Below are positions 15,571 through 24,653 of a DNA stretch of 45,991 bases, one piece after another. The stretch is from Magnetovibrio sp. (GTDB lineage: Bacteria > Pseudomonadota > Alphaproteobacteria > Rhodospirillales > Magnetovibrionaceae). The notes under the pieces are model-generated. The model saw only the letters and a list, made by a program, of their open reading frames with translations. It was not told the DNA's origin and did not search any database. The position numbers were made by a program, and so were the translations under genes. Location: contig JAPHSY010000043.1 in the NCBI GenBank assembly GCA_026196495.1, forward strand, positions 1 to 45,991. The letters run 5' to 3'. Every line of letters begins with the position of its first letter. The first letter of the stretch is position 1.

Positions 15571-18129
15571 GTGTCTGGTTCTCAGAATTCTTCTTTCTTT
15601 CGCGATATTATCCTGGCATTTCATATCGCCCGGCGTGATTTGCGTGGCATCCTCAAAGGACGCTGGCGCACGTTGGCGCTGTTGGTTGCGGGGGTGTTTA
15701 TTGGCGTTGGCTCCATTGCCCTAGTCGGGGCGGGAACGGAAGCATTACGCGATGGCGCGCGCAAGGGGGCGTTGGAATCCATTGGTGGCGATTTATCGTT
15801 TCGGTTGTTCCACCGGACACCATCTTCCGAAGAATTTTCTTTTATCTCACAATTTGGTCAAACCACGTTGAGTGCGGAGCTACGCCCCATGGCGCGTGCA
15901 GGTGATCAAACCACTTTGGTCGAATTGAAGGGGGTGGATGGGCAATATCCCCTTTATGGAACGATCACAACGGATGCTTCTTCCCCCCTGTCAGAGTTGT
16001 TGAAAAACGATGGTGCTGTGGCGGACGCTGCTTTGTTCGATCAACTGGGGCTAAGCGTTGGTGATGACCTCGTAATCGGCCAGAAAACGTATCACTTGCG
16101 CGCCAAGTTGCTCAATGAGCCAGACCGTGCATTCCGTGCGTTCACGCTGGGGCCTAGGGTGATGGTCTCCGTTCAATCACTTGCCGCTACTGGATTGGTG
16201 GAGCCGGGGGCAGAGGCCTATTTCTATACCCGTGTGAAAATATCCAAGGGTAAAGATGCCACCCAAGCCATGAAGCGTATTGATGAACGTTTTCCTCAAT
16301 CAGGCTGGCGTATGGTCAATGCCCAAAGTGGTGTGCCTGGGGTTGAACGCACTTTGGCGATGGCGCATGTGTTGTTGTTGTTTATTGGTTTGGGCGTGAT
16401 GTTGGTGGGCGGCGCCGGGATCAGCGGAGCCGTGCGGGCACACTTGGATGCAAAAATGGACACCATTGCCATTCTCAAAAGCGTTGGTACGCCCCCCAAT
16501 GTCATCACCTTGGCATTGGGTATTGAGGTCTTGGGCGGTGCCGCCCTTGGGGCTTTGGTGGGGATTGGTTTGGGGGCATTGGGGCCTGTTCTGGCAGTTG
16601 GTGCGTTGGCGGACCAGCTTCCTTTCGACATCAATGGTGGGCCACTGTTTCAGCCGCTTGCGTCTGCATTTGTCTTTGGTTTATTGGTGGCAGTGTTATT
16701 TGCTTGGTGGCCGCTGATGCATGTGCGTACCGTAACCACGCGTGAGTTGTTGCGGGAACGCCTGGAGCCAAGTGCCTTCAGTCTCAATTGGAAGGGCTGG
16801 TTGGGTGTTGGCGTGATCGTTGTGATGATCTTAGGGGTGGTCTTTTGGTCTTCCCCCATGCCTGTGCTCAGCAGTGTGTTCTTGCTGGGTGGCTTGGTTT
16901 TGGCATTTATCTATTTCTTAGTGGGCAAAGGCTTGGCCGGGGCTGCACGCTGGATGTCGAAGCATTTGAACACACTCTCTGCCAGTCAACGCTTGGCTTT
17001 AGGCCACCTTCACCGCGCAGGATCACCAACCGGGCCTGTGGTGATGGCATTGGGCTTGAGTCTCACATTGTTGGTGGCCTTAGATGGAATTGAGCGTACC
17101 GCGGAACGTCATGTTGCGACCACGCTGCCATCCACAGCACCTGATTTGGTGTTGTTTTCCTTACCGCAAAACCGTGCCCAAGACTTAGAAATGTCGCTCC
17201 AGTCATGGGACGGGCTGGAAAGCATGCGCGTGTCGCCGTTCATTCATGCACGGATACAGTCCATTAAGGGTGTGCCTGTTCGGGACTTGAAAATACCGGG
17301 AGCTTTGAATTGGGTGGTGCGTGGAGATCGCGGTGTGTCTTATGTCTCTCAAATCCCAGAGGGCTCAACGCTTAGCAATGGAAAGTGGTGGTCGATAGAA
17401 GACCAAAGCCAAAGTTTGGTGTCCATTGATAGTGGTGTTGCGGACAAGCTGGGGCTGGCATTGGGAGATGAGATTACGCTCAACGTGTCCGGTGTTTCCG
17501 TGACCGGGAAGATTGTCAATTTCCGCACCATTGATTGGACTGGATTGAACTTGGACTTCCCCATTGTGACCAGCCCCGGGGCACTGGACACGGTACCGCA
17601 TACCTTTGCCGCATCTCTCAAAGCCAAACCCGGCCGAACACAGGATTTGGAACGTTTAATGCGTGCGGAATTTTCTGAACTGCCATTGATCCAGGTTGAT
17701 ACGGTCTTGGCGGCACTCTCAACTGCCTTGGATGCCGTGATTGCCGGTTTGCGCGTGGCGGCATTGATGACAGGTGTGGCGGCTTTGGTGGTGATGGCCG
17801 GCAGTGTTTTGCAAAGCCTTAATCAACGCATGGATGAAGCTCTACTGTTCAAGGTATTGGGTGCGCGCCGTTCTCAGTTATTACACCAACTGGTGGTGGA
17901 GTTCTTGGTGTTGGGGGCGATGGTGTGTGCTGTATCCGCACCGTTGGGCTTAGCCATTGCGTCAGGCGTAGCGCAGGCTGCAGGATTACACGGTTGGCAT
18001 GCAGATATTACGGCAGCGCTGCAACTGGCAGGAATTGCGATCTCTATTACGGTTGTGGTGGGATTGCTTGCCACCTGGGGAGCCTATGCAGCCGCCCCGT
18101 CGCGGTATTTGCGCAGACGGGGGCTCTGA
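15571..18129 (+). CDS. FtsX/MacB-type ABC transporter permease (YbbP-like), no ATPase alongside
   Basis: 852 aa from a GTG start. The order is an N-terminal helix (TLALLVAGVFIGVGSIALVG), a ~200-residue periplasmic domain, three helices (about 265-385), two central helices (about 410-460), a second periplasmic domain and three C-terminal helices. This doubled FtsX-like layout is that of YbbP permeases. They normally pair with the ATPase YbbA encoded just upstream, but here the upstream gene is a CBS protein and no ATPase lies within 20 kb on this strand. The YbbAP system is linked to export of lipids or hydrophobic compounds. The last 46 bp overlap the 3' end of convergent yaaA. Confidence 0.85.
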   Translation: MSGSQNSSFFRDIILAFHIARRDLRGILKGRWRTLALLVAGVFIGVGSIALVGAGTEALRDGARKGALESIGGDLSFRLFHRTPSSEEFSFISQFGQTTLSAELRPMARAGDQTTLVELKGVDGQYPLYGTITTDASSPLSELLKNDGAVADAALFDQLGLSVGDDLVIGQKTYHLRAKLLNEPDRAFRAFTLGPRVMVSVQSLAATGLVEPGAEAYFYTRVKISKGKDATQAMKRIDERFPQSGWRMVNAQSGVPGVERTLAMAHVLLLFIGLGVMLVGGAGISGAVRAHLDAKMDTIAILKSVGTPPNVITLALGIEVLGGAALGALVGIGLGALGPVLAVGALADQLPFDINGGPLFQPLASAFVFGLLVAVLFAWWPLMHVRTVTTRELLRERLEPSAFSLNWKGWLGVGVIVVMILGVVFWSSPMPVLSSVFLLGGLVLAFIYFLVGKGLAGAARWMSKHLNTLSASQRLALGHLHRAGSPTGPVVMALGLSLTLLVALDGIERTAERHVATTLPSTAPDLVLFSLPQNRAQDLEMSLQSWDGLESMRVSPFIHARIQSIKGVPVRDLKIPGALNWVVRGDRGVSYVSQIPEGSTLSNGKWWSIEDQSQSLVSIDSGVADKLGLALGDEITLNVSGVSVTGKIVNFRTIDWTGLNLDFPIVTSPGALDTVPHTFAASLKAKPGRTQDLERLMRAEFSELPLIQVDTVLAALSTALDAVIAGLRVAALMTGVAALVVMAGSVLQSLNQRMDEALLFKVLGARRSQLLHQLVVEFLVLGAMVCAVSAPLGLAIASGVAQAAGLHGWHADITAALQLAGIAISITVVVGLLATWGAYAAAPSRYLRRRGL

Positions 18130-18953
18130 CCCTCTAATTTTGCTTTTTTCGGTTTCGTTTTCTTCGGCGGCTGTGGGCGGGCAAAGACCCATTCATCACC
18201 CTCGGATGCGCCCGGCTGAAAAACATAACCGCCCTCATTGAAGGTTTTGAGTTGTTCTGGGTTGGTTATTTTATTTTGAACCATCCAGCGCGCCATCATG
18301 CCACGTGCGCGTTTCACGAACAGGCTCATAGTTTTGATTTCGCCGTTGTCGCGAATTTCTTTGAAGTTGGGGGTGATCACACGCAGACCAGCAGCTTTCA
18401 GTTCATCTTCACGGGCTGCCTTGAAGTATTCTACACTGGCGAGACACACGACGGTTTTGGTTTTTTGCGATTTGGCCTGATCAATGATGGCTTGGGATAG
18501 ATGTTGATCCCAGTATTCATAGAGGTTCTTGCCTTTGGGGTTTTTGAGCCGTGTACCCATGTCCAAACGGTGTGGGCGGATTAGGTCCAATGGGCGCAAT
18601 TTGCCGTATAGGCCGTTTAAGATCACCAGATGGTCCTGGGCATAATCTAAGTCTTCAGCACTTAGGGTTTCGGCATCGAGCCCCACATACGTGTCGCCGG
18701 AAAACATCCAGCATGCAGGTTTGGCGTTGTCGGGGGTGTGGGGGAAGGCGAAAACGGAATAGTAGTCTTTCACCTGACCTGCTTGTTTTTCACTGATGTG
18801 CATCAGCTTTTCCATTTCAGATGTGTCCAGCTTGCCCGCAATGCCAGCCAAACGGGTGGCATCATCGGGGAAATCCGGTGTGGTCAGGCCCGTCATATCG
18901 CGATCCCAGTCCTTGAGGTTGAGGCGTTTGGCAGGGGAGATGACTGAAAGCAT
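18084..18953 (-). CDS. yaaA: Peroxide-stress protein YaaA (DUF328/UPF0246)
   Basis: 289 aa; the family is usually ~258. The family text is well kept: LSVISPAKRLNL at the start, then DTYVGLDAETLS, LNGLYGKLRPLDLIRPHRL, YEYWDQHLS, LASVEYFKA and KRARGMMARW. E. coli YaaA limits intracellular iron and DNA damage under peroxide stress and has a DNA-binding fold. Here a basic tail of about 28 residues (PPKKTKPKKAKLEG, then a short Arg-rich end) is added, partly encoded antisense to the convergent permease 3' end. The tail may add nucleic-acid contacts; that is inference. Confidence 0.95.
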   Translation of the reverse strand: MLSVISPAKRLNLKDWDRDMTGLTTPDFPDDATRLAGIAGKLDTSEMEKLMHISEKQAGQVKDYYSVFAFPHTPDNAKPACWMFSGDTYVGLDAETLSAEDLDYAQDHLVILNGLYGKLRPLDLIRPHRLDMGTRLKNPKGKNLYEYWDQHLSQAIIDQAKSQKTKTVVCLASVEYFKAAREDELKAAGLRVITPNFKEIRDNGEIKTMSLFVKRARGMMARWMVQNKITNPEQLKTFNEGGYVFQPGASEGDEWVFARPQPPKKTKPKKAKLEGQSPRLRKYRDGAAA

Positions 18954-19033
18954 GGTAATTCCGTTTAGACTTGTTCAAAAGACTGTGACACGTTAGCAAC
19001 CGATGGCAAATGAGCACAAGGATTCTTAAATAT

Positions 19034-19375
19034 ATGATCACCGTATATGGCATCAAAAACTGTGACACCGTCCGCAAAGCCCTGAAATGGCTGGAATCCC
19101 AAGGCATAGAACATACGTTTCACGACTTTCGCAAAGATGGTTTGGATGAAAAAACTGTGGCCTGTTGGGTTGATGCGCTGGGGTGGGAATCGGTCCTGAA
19201 TAAACGCTCAGCCACTTGGAAACAGCTGAAGGATACGGATAAATCTGATATAGACGCCCTTAAAGCCATTGCCTTGATGGTGGCAAATCCGACCTTGGTC
19301 AAACGTCCAGTGTTTGAAGGTAAGGGGTTGATCTTAAATGGCTTTAATACGGATGTTCAGGCACGGTTCAGCTAA
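19034..19375 (+). CDS. ArsC/Spx-family thioredoxin-fold protein (YffB-like)
   Basis: 113 aa from ATG 19034, which has an AAGGA site; an upstream ATG at 19010 adds nine poor residues. It opens MITVYGIKNCDTVRKALKWL, with one active-site Cys in KNCDT and no second Cys, as in YffB. The family text EHTFHDFRKDGL, NKRSATWKQL and NPTLVKRPVF is intact. These small proteins have an arsenate-reductase fold; glutathione-dependent thiol reductase activity is proposed for YffB but not well established. It is divergent from yaaA, which fits a redox-stress neighbourhood. Confidence 0.92.
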   Translation: MITVYGIKNCDTVRKALKWLESQGIEHTFHDFRKDGLDEKTVACWVDALGWESVLNKRSATWKQLKDTDKSDIDALKAIALMVANPTLVKRPVFEGKGLILNGFNTDVQARFS

Positions 19376-19543
19376 GGTTTATATATTACGTTAGTTTAAC
19401 AAAGCGCAATCAGTGTAATTGCAATCTGGGATTTTAAATCTTATGATCCCGTGCTGTTGGAACCAAATGAAGAACCTTCGCAAGAAAAGGTCAATGGGCG
19501 CGGTTTCAGGTTTACGAAGTGGAATGTCGAGGGACACGAAAAT

Positions 19544-20173
19544 ATGATTTATCGCCGCACCTTTATGGCTGTTTTTCTGATCTGCGGATTGGCCCTGATG
19601 GGGATGCCTGTATCTGCAAATACCAATCAGGGCAGCAATCTTACAGCAGAGACTTTTATTGAAGGGTTGGCTGAGGAAGCCGTTGCGGCCTTAACGGACA
19701 AAAATGTAACACGTGATGAACGTATTGATCGCTTCCGTAAACTTCTGAAACATAATTTTGACGTCCCCGTCATTGGCAAATGGGTTTTGGGGCGCTACTG
19801 GCGTACAGCCTCAGATGCTGAAAAAGAAGAATATTTGCAATTGTTCGAAGAGTATGTGGTTGTCACGTACGTAGAACGTTTTGATCAGTATTCCGGCGAA
19901 AAAATTGATGTGGTGAAAACTGTTTCAGACCCCGGTAAAGATTCGTTGGTGTATTCTGAAATTAATCGCCCCACTGGTGGTGAGCCGATCCGTGTCAACT
20001 GGCGGGTGCGCAACAAATCCGATATCTACAAGATTATCGATGTGTTTGTTGAAGGTATTTCCATGAGCCAGTCGCAGCGCAAAGAATTTACCTCTGTCAT
20101 TCGCTCCAACGGCGGCAAAGTCAGCGGTTTGATCGAGGTTCTGCGCAACAAGCTTGAAACCTTATCAAAGTAA
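19544..20173 (+). CDS. MlaC/Ttg2D-like periplasmic phospholipid carrier (HpnM-like by context)
   Basis: 210 aa from ATG 19544 (GAGGGA site 9 nt upstream); a longer GTG reading to 19451 adds an implausible hydrophilic stretch. There is a signal peptide (FMAVFLICGLALMGMPVSA). The mature domain has the family run FDVPVIGKWVLGRYWRTAS, then LFEEYVVVTYVERFDQYSGE and IDVFVEGISMSQSQRKEF. MlaC proteins ferry phospholipids between the outer membrane and MlaFEDB. Here it sits 12 nt ahead of hpnC, at the front of a squalene-synthesis operon; HpnM is a member of this family found in hopanoid clusters. The carrier may therefore handle hopanoids or their precursors (inference). Confidence 0.9.
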   Translation: MIYRRTFMAVFLICGLALMGMPVSANTNQGSNLTAETFIEGLAEEAVAALTDKNVTRDERIDRFRKLLKHNFDVPVIGKWVLGRYWRTASDAEKEEYLQLFEEYVVVTYVERFDQYSGEKIDVVKTVSDPGKDSLVYSEINRPTGGEPIRVNWRVRNKSDIYKIIDVFVEGISMSQSQRKEFTSVIRSNGGKVSGLIEVLRNKLETLSK

Positions 20174-20185
20174 TCGACATTGACC

Positions 20186-20971
20186 ATGTCCACAAAAGGC
20201 CACGAGGATGAAAACTTCCCCGTGGCCTCTTTTCTGTTGCCCAAGTGGTCGCGGCCCCATGTCTTGACTTTTTATGACTTTGTCCGTGGTGCAGATGATA
20301 TTGCTGACGCTTTTGAGTTGAGCCCAGATCAAAAACGAGAACAGTTAACGGCACTCAGTGTAAGTCTTGAAGCTGGAGAAGGCGCGCTGGCGGCAAGCCT
20401 TGTTGAAACCGGTGTTCGCTCCATACATGCTCAAGACCTTCTCAAGGCGTTCCTGTGGGATGTTGACCACCCTCGAACTGATGATTGGGCTGCATTGATG
20501 GCCTATTGCCAACTATCAGCAGCCCCCGTTGGGCGTTATCTGATTGATTTGTTGGGGGGGATTGATGGTGAATACGCACCTTCGGATGCCTTATGTGCAG
20601 CGTTACAGGTATTGAACCACATTCAAGATATCAAAGATGACTTCAATCAGCTTGACCGTGTTTATGTGCCCTGTGACTGGATGCATGCTGAAGGTGTAGC
20701 TTTAGACGAGTTAACGGCCCCCCAATCAAGCCAAAATTTGCGGCGTGTGTTGGATCGTATGTTGGATGGTGTGGACGCCCTTTTGATTGAGGCCCAGCCG
20801 ATGACAAAGACGATCAAATCCAGGTCTTTGGCCCGTGAGGCAGGCGGTATCCTTGCCATTGCTCGTGGGTTGAGTCACGAGCTGCGCCAACGCGACCCAT
20901 TGACTGAACGGGTTGAGCTTTCAAAATATCAGATGTTGCCCCGGTTTGTCTGGGGTGCACTTTGGTCATGA
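20186..20971 (+). CDS. hpnC: Squalene synthase-like HpnC (hydroxysqualene synthase)
   Basis: 261 aa. The start is ATG 20186; a TTG six bases earlier is less likely. It begins MSTKGHEDENFPVASFLLPK; the ENFPVAS motif is typical of HpnC. The first Asp-rich motif is DDIAD (residues 37-41) and the second is QDIKDDF in a long helix, followed by RVYVPCDWM. In the HpnC/D/E route HpnC hydrates presqualene diphosphate to hydroxysqualene, and HpnE reduces that to squalene. Order and tight spacing with hpnD (ATGA overlap) confirm the operon. Confidence 0.93.
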   Translation: MSTKGHEDENFPVASFLLPKWSRPHVLTFYDFVRGADDIADAFELSPDQKREQLTALSVSLEAGEGALAASLVETGVRSIHAQDLLKAFLWDVDHPRTDDWAALMAYCQLSAAPVGRYLIDLLGGIDGEYAPSDALCAALQVLNHIQDIKDDFNQLDRVYVPCDWMHAEGVALDELTAPQSSQNLRRVLDRMLDGVDALLIEAQPMTKTIKSRSLAREAGGILAIARGLSHELRQRDPLTERVELSKYQMLPRFVWGALWS

Positions 20972-21840
20972 GTGGTGTATCCATGAACACCATGAAACAA
21001 CCAACTCCATCTTTGAGCCAACACCCGACGGCGGCGGGTAAGGCCGTGAAAAGCTCATTCTATTGGGCCATGCGTTTCATGCCATCTGAACGGCGTGAAG
21101 CCATGTACGTGGTGTATGCGTTTTGTCGTGAGGTTGATGACATTGCAGACGGCAATGACAGTGTTGAAAACAAGTTGGTACGATTGGCGCGTTGGCGCGA
21201 AGCCATTGACCAGATCTATACGGATGCAAAACCAGATCATGAAATGGCCAACTTAAAGTTGGTTGTGAACCAGTATGGCTTGAATAAAGCCGACTTGATT
21301 GCCGTAATTGATGGAATGGAAATGGACGCTAATACGACAGTCCGTATCGCTGATGAAGATACCTTTGATCTTTACATTGATCGGGTTGCTTGTGCTGTTG
21401 GGCGATTGTCGGATAAGGTTTTTGGAGTTACCGGACCGGATGCTGAGAAGCTTGCACATCATTTAGGACGGGGTCTTCAAATTACCAATATTTTACGCGA
21501 TCTGGATGAAGATGCAGAACGCAGCAGGCTCTATCTGCCTTTGAGTATGCTGCAAGATGCTGGCATTGAAACGGATAAACTTGAAGACGTTTTGACACAT
21601 CCCAATTTGCACACAGTCTTAGAGATGTTGGCAATACGTGCGCATGACCATTTTGGGAAAGCCCGTGATGCCTTATCACGTTTGGATAAAACAAAAACCA
21701 GACCAGCGCGAATGATGATGGCCGTTTATGAACGGGTGTTGAAACGTCTGGAAGCACGCGGTCTTGCCAATACTCAAACATCTGTGGCATTGCCCAAATG
21801 GATGAAATTGTGGTTGGCCGTTCGTCATGGATTGTTTTGA
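20968..21840 (+). CDS. hpnD: Presqualene diphosphate synthase HpnD
   Basis: 290 aa from ATG 20968, which overlaps the hpnC stop (ATGA), indicating translational coupling; ATG 20983 is an alternative. The squalene/phytoene synthase fold is clear: SSFYWAMRFMPSERREAMY, then REVDDIAD with DDIAD at 57-61. The second Asp motif is NILRDLDEDAERSRLYLP. HpnD joins two farnesyl diphosphates to form presqualene diphosphate, which HpnC then processes. It is downstream of hpnC and upstream of hpnE. Confidence 0.95.
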   Translation: MSGVSMNTMKQPTPSLSQHPTAAGKAVKSSFYWAMRFMPSERREAMYVVYAFCREVDDIADGNDSVENKLVRLARWREAIDQIYTDAKPDHEMANLKLVVNQYGLNKADLIAVIDGMEMDANTTVRIADEDTFDLYIDRVACAVGRLSDKVFGVTGPDAEKLAHHLGRGLQITNILRDLDEDAERSRLYLPLSMLQDAGIETDKLEDVLTHPNLHTVLEMLAIRAHDHFGKARDALSRLDKTKTRPARMMMAVYERVLKRLEARGLANTQTSVALPKWMKLWLAVRHGLF

Positions 21841-23102
21841 TGACTGCCCATGTTCATGTTGTGGGCGCAGGCTTGGCGGGGCTATCTGCCGCAGTGCGGT
21901 TAGCTGACGCAGATGTTCAGGTTACGGTGCACGAAGGCGCTAAGTTTGCAGGTGGACGTTGTCGTAGTTTCTACGATGATGACCTAGAAGTCGTCATTGA
22001 TAACGGTACCCACTTAATGCTAAGCGGCAATCGCGAAGTTCTGGATTACGCAGCACTTATAGGTGGGACAGAAAACTTACAATTTTCACCACGTGCAGCA
22101 TTTGATTTTATGGACTTGTCGACAGGGCGGTCTTGGCAATTGGACCTTGGCATCGGACAAGGTGCTTTGTCCTTGGTGCCTTGGATGTTTGATAAAAGCC
22201 GACAGCCTCCTGGGTTCAGTATCTATCAGTTTGTAAAGGATGCGCAGCGCCTCAAACGCGGACACGGACAAAACGTGTCAGCCTGTCTTGATACCTCAAC
22301 TGAATTGTTTCGAAATTTTTGGGAACCTATGTGTGTGGCTGTGCTCAACACTTCACCAGACCAAGGTGCAGCTGAATTGTTGTGGCGGGTGATTGAAAAA
22401 ACGGTTCTAAAAGGCGGTGCCTTTGCGAGGCCCGTGTTAGCCTCAAATGGATTGGGTGCCGCATTGGTAGAACCGGCGTTGTCTTTCTTGCAAGACTGTG
22501 GGGCCATCATCAATACCAACCAACGCATACAAGGTTTAGAATTCAGTGGTGGCAAACTGAATACTTTGCGCTTTGCAGATGCTGGGGAGGTTCTTGGATC
22601 AGGTGATCGTGTGATCTTGGCTGTGTCGCATATCCATGCTTCAAAGTTGATTGATGGTTTAAAAATACCAATGGACAGTAACGCCATCTTAAATGTGCAC
22701 TACAAATTGGATGAAGCCGTTGCAGTGCCACGTATGGTCGGCGTGGTGGGCGGTGCGTGTGAGTGGGTGCAACTCCGTGGCCAGGTAGCCTCTGTCACGG
22801 TAAGTAATGCCAATGCCTGGATGGAGCGTGATGCTGATTTGATTGCCCGCCAACTTTGGGATGAAGTGGTTCAGGTTGTGGGGCTGCAAGGTGATATACC
22901 CGTATACAAAATCATCAAAGAAAAGCGTGCCACGTTTGCTGCTATGCCAGAAGTCAATGCCCAGCGCCCATCAACTGGGACGGCCTATGAAAATTTGTAT
23001 TTAGCTGGTGACTGGACCAACACTGGCCTGCCTGCGACCATAGAAGGTGCCGTAATGTCTGGACGCTTGGCGGCGGAAACGGTTCTGGAAGATTTAAACT
23101 AA
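21840..23102 (+). CDS. hpnE: Hydroxysqualene dehydroxylase HpnE (FAD-dependent)
   Basis: 420 aa. The ATG at 21840 overlaps the hpnD stop (TGATG), so it is the natural start; an earlier in-frame ATG at 21798 would lie within hpnD. The FAD-binding dinucleotide motif is [17 protein letters not shown], followed by GGRCRSF. The FAD C-terminal motif is [20 protein letters not shown]. It belongs to the amine-oxidase/phytoene-desaturase family. HpnE reduces hydroxysqualene to squalene. The gene ends four bases into the convergent ispH gene. No hpnF (shc) follows, so cyclisation genes must be elsewhere. Confidence 0.95.
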   Translation: MTAHVHVVGAGLAGLSAAVRLADADVQVTVHEGAKFAGGRCRSFYDDDLEVVIDNGTHLMLSGNREVLDYAALIGGTENLQFSPRAAFDFMDLSTGRSWQLDLGIGQGALSLVPWMFDKSRQPPGFSIYQFVKDAQRLKRGHGQNVSACLDTSTELFRNFWEPMCVAVLNTSPDQGAAELLWRVIEKTVLKGGAFARPVLASNGLGAALVEPALSFLQDCGAIINTNQRIQGLEFSGGKLNTLRFADAGEVLGSGDRVILAVSHIHASKLIDGLKIPMDSNAILNVHYKLDEAVAVPRMVGVVGGACEWVQLRGQVASVTVSNANAWMERDADLIARQLWDEVVQVVGLQGDIPVYKIIKEKRATFAAMPEVNAQRPSTGTAYENLYLAGDWTNTGLPATIEGAVMSGRLAAETVLEDLN

Positions 23103-24097
23103 GTCTTTTCGCGCAGCTCAGGCGGTAGTTTGAAGTGCATGTTTTCTTCGATACTGGTGAGCAGTTCGATAGAGGTGTCGCGCAGTTCCCCCAAACGGTC
23201 CAGTACACCTTGGACCAACACTTCAGGGGCGGAAGCACCCGCCGTGATGCCAACGGTTTTGACACCATCTAGCCAAGAAGGGTCCAGGGCGTCAGCATCA
23301 TCAATCAAATAGCTGGGGACATTGCAGTCATCCCCAATTTCACGCAAGCGGTTGGAGTTGGAGCTGTTTTTACCGCCAATCACCAACACCAATTCAACAT
23401 CTTCGTTTGCACACGCCATATCCCGCACCGCTTGTTGGCGGTTTTGCGTGGCGTAGCAGATATCGTTTAGTTCTGGTCCCTCAACTTGCGGGTAACGTGT
23501 TTTTAGGGCGGCGATGATGTCGCGGGTGTCATCAACACTAAGTGTCGTTTGCGTCACGAAAGCCATCGGCGTGTCAGCCGGGAGGGGTAAGGCCTCAACA
23601 TCGGCGACAGTGCCCACCACGTGGGTTTCACCAGGAATGCGACCCAAGGTGCCTTCGACCTCCGCATGGCCTGCGTGGCCGATCAGCACCACCACGGAAC
23701 CATTGTTGGAATGCTTTCGGCCTTGATGGTGGACTTTGGTGACCAAAGGACAAGCTGCATCAATATAGGGTAGGGCACGGCGGCGTGCTTCTTGCTCCAC
23801 AGCATCTGATACACCGTGGGCACTGAAGATGGTGTGGGCTCCATCCGGAACTTCATCCAGCTCTTGTACAAAGATTGCACCGAGGCGCTTTAGCTCATCG
23901 ACCACGAACTTGTTGTGCACGATTTCATGGCGCACATAGACCGGGGCCCCATATTTTTCCAATGCCTTCTTAACAATTGCGATGGCGCGATCGACTCCGG
24001 CACAAAAACCGCGGGGGTTGGCCAGAATAATGCGCAATGGGGCGGGCGATTGTGTGTTCAAAATGCGGTCTCTCCAATTCGGCGTTGTTAGGAACAT
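23099..24097 (-). CDS. ispH: 4-hydroxy-3-methylbut-2-enyl diphosphate reductase IspH
   Basis: 332 aa. The [4Fe-4S] cysteines sit in the usual contexts: [13 protein letters not shown] (Cys32), [14 protein letters not shown] and [24 protein letters not shown] and [10 protein letters not shown]-like text ([15 protein letters not shown]) are present. It catalyses the last MEP-pathway step, forming IPP and DMAPP. Those feed farnesyl diphosphate to the convergent hpnC-hpnD-hpnE operon, a sensible metabolic neighbour. An AAGGA site precedes the start. The 3' end overlaps hpnE by 4 bp. Confidence 0.97.
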   Translation of the reverse strand: MFLTTPNWRDRILNTQSPAPLRIILANPRGFCAGVDRAIAIVKKALEKYGAPVYVRHEIVHNKFVVDELKRLGAIFVQELDEVPDGAHTIFSAHGVSDAVEQEARRRALPYIDAACPLVTKVHHQGRKHSNNGSVVVLIGHAGHAEVEGTLGRIPGETHVVGTVADVEALPLPADTPMAFVTQTTLSVDDTRDIIAALKTRYPQVEGPELNDICYATQNRQQAVRDMACANEDVELVLVIGGKNSSNSNRLREIGDDCNVPSYLIDDADALDPSWLDGVKTVGITAGASAPEVLVQGVLDRLGELRDTSIELLTSIEENMHFKLPPELREKT

Positions 24098-24210
24098 ACA
24101 GTCCTTTCAAGCTGCTGAAAAGGGCGGGAAACTCACATTTATGAGATTACAATCGATTCTATAACCATATGAAAAGTATGTGTTTTGGGGGTCGTACAGC
24201 ATGATAACCC

Positions 24211-24238
24211 TTGACCCCGCTCAGGTATTGTGTATATT
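24211..24238 (+). promoter_or_regulatory. Sigma-70 type promoter upstream of the rpoH mini-operon
   Basis: TTGACC and TATATT are separated by 16 nt. Transcription would start near 24245, about 210 nt before the mini-protein start. A heat-shock (sigma-32) promoter was not obvious, so heat control of rpoH is not shown. Confidence 0.5.
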
Positions 24239-24248
24239 AGCATTATCG

Positions 24249-24299
24249 ATGCCCAATTGGGGTCGAGGTTGTTCGTGTGCACCATGGTGGTGTTCATGA
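24249..24299 (+). CDS. Possible 16-aa Cys/Trp-rich leader peptide
   Basis: The ATG lies about 4 nt from the predicted transcription start, so it would be read as a leaderless message. The peptide MPNWGRGCSCAPWWCS has three Cys and three Trp residues. There is no ribosome site. Real expression is unproven; the composition is what makes it worth recording. Confidence 0.2.
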   Translation: MPNWGRGCSCAPWWCS

Positions 24300-24453
24300 G
24301 CAAATGATCCAGTCGAAAAAGGCGGATCAGGCTTGTTTAGCCGTTTAAATGCCCTTGTGTTGCCATATTTTGCAGTTGATATCGGACTGTAGAGGGACTG
24401 AGGGAAACGTAGACAAGTTTTGTCAGGACTATTGCTTCCGAAGGAGGATAGCC

Positions 24454-24600
24454 ATGTTGACGATAGATGTGATGATCGCGCTGCTGTTACTAGCGATACC
24501 TGCCGTTTTGGTGTTTTTCCCTTCATTGCAAGCAGATCTAAAGCCGATACGTGTTCGTGCGCACGATAAGTACGCGCAAAAACGCATTCACCGCCGCTGA
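24454..24600 (+). CDS. Small single-helix membrane protein (48 aa)
   Basis: A perfect AAGGAGGA site 5 nt before the ATG marks this as real. One membrane helix (VMIALLLLAIPAVLVFFPSL, about 6-25) is followed by a basic cytoplasmic tail (PIRVRAHDKYAQKRIHRR), so the N-out orientation is likely by the positive-inside rule. I do not recognise the family. It lies 53 nt ahead of rpoH on the same strand and may share its transcript, which hints at a link with stress or membrane quality control. No function can be assigned. Confidence 0.7.
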   Translation: MLTIDVMIALLLLAIPAVLVFFPSLQADLKPIRVRAHDKYAQKRIHRR

Positions 24601-24653
24601 TCTGAAACGTTCTTACGTAATGCATATTTGTTGATTTGGGAGTATTGCTCGCC

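Larger units (their letters stand above)
24098..24453. other. 356-bp intergenic region between ispH and the rpoH mini-operon
   Basis: This gap holds divergent control signals. A good promoter (24211-24238) reads rightward. A 16-codon Cys/Trp-rich frame starts almost at its predicted transcription start (24249-24299). A long untranslated stretch then leads to the AAGGAGGA site of the mini-protein. I see no RNA gene or repeat here. Confidence 0.5.
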
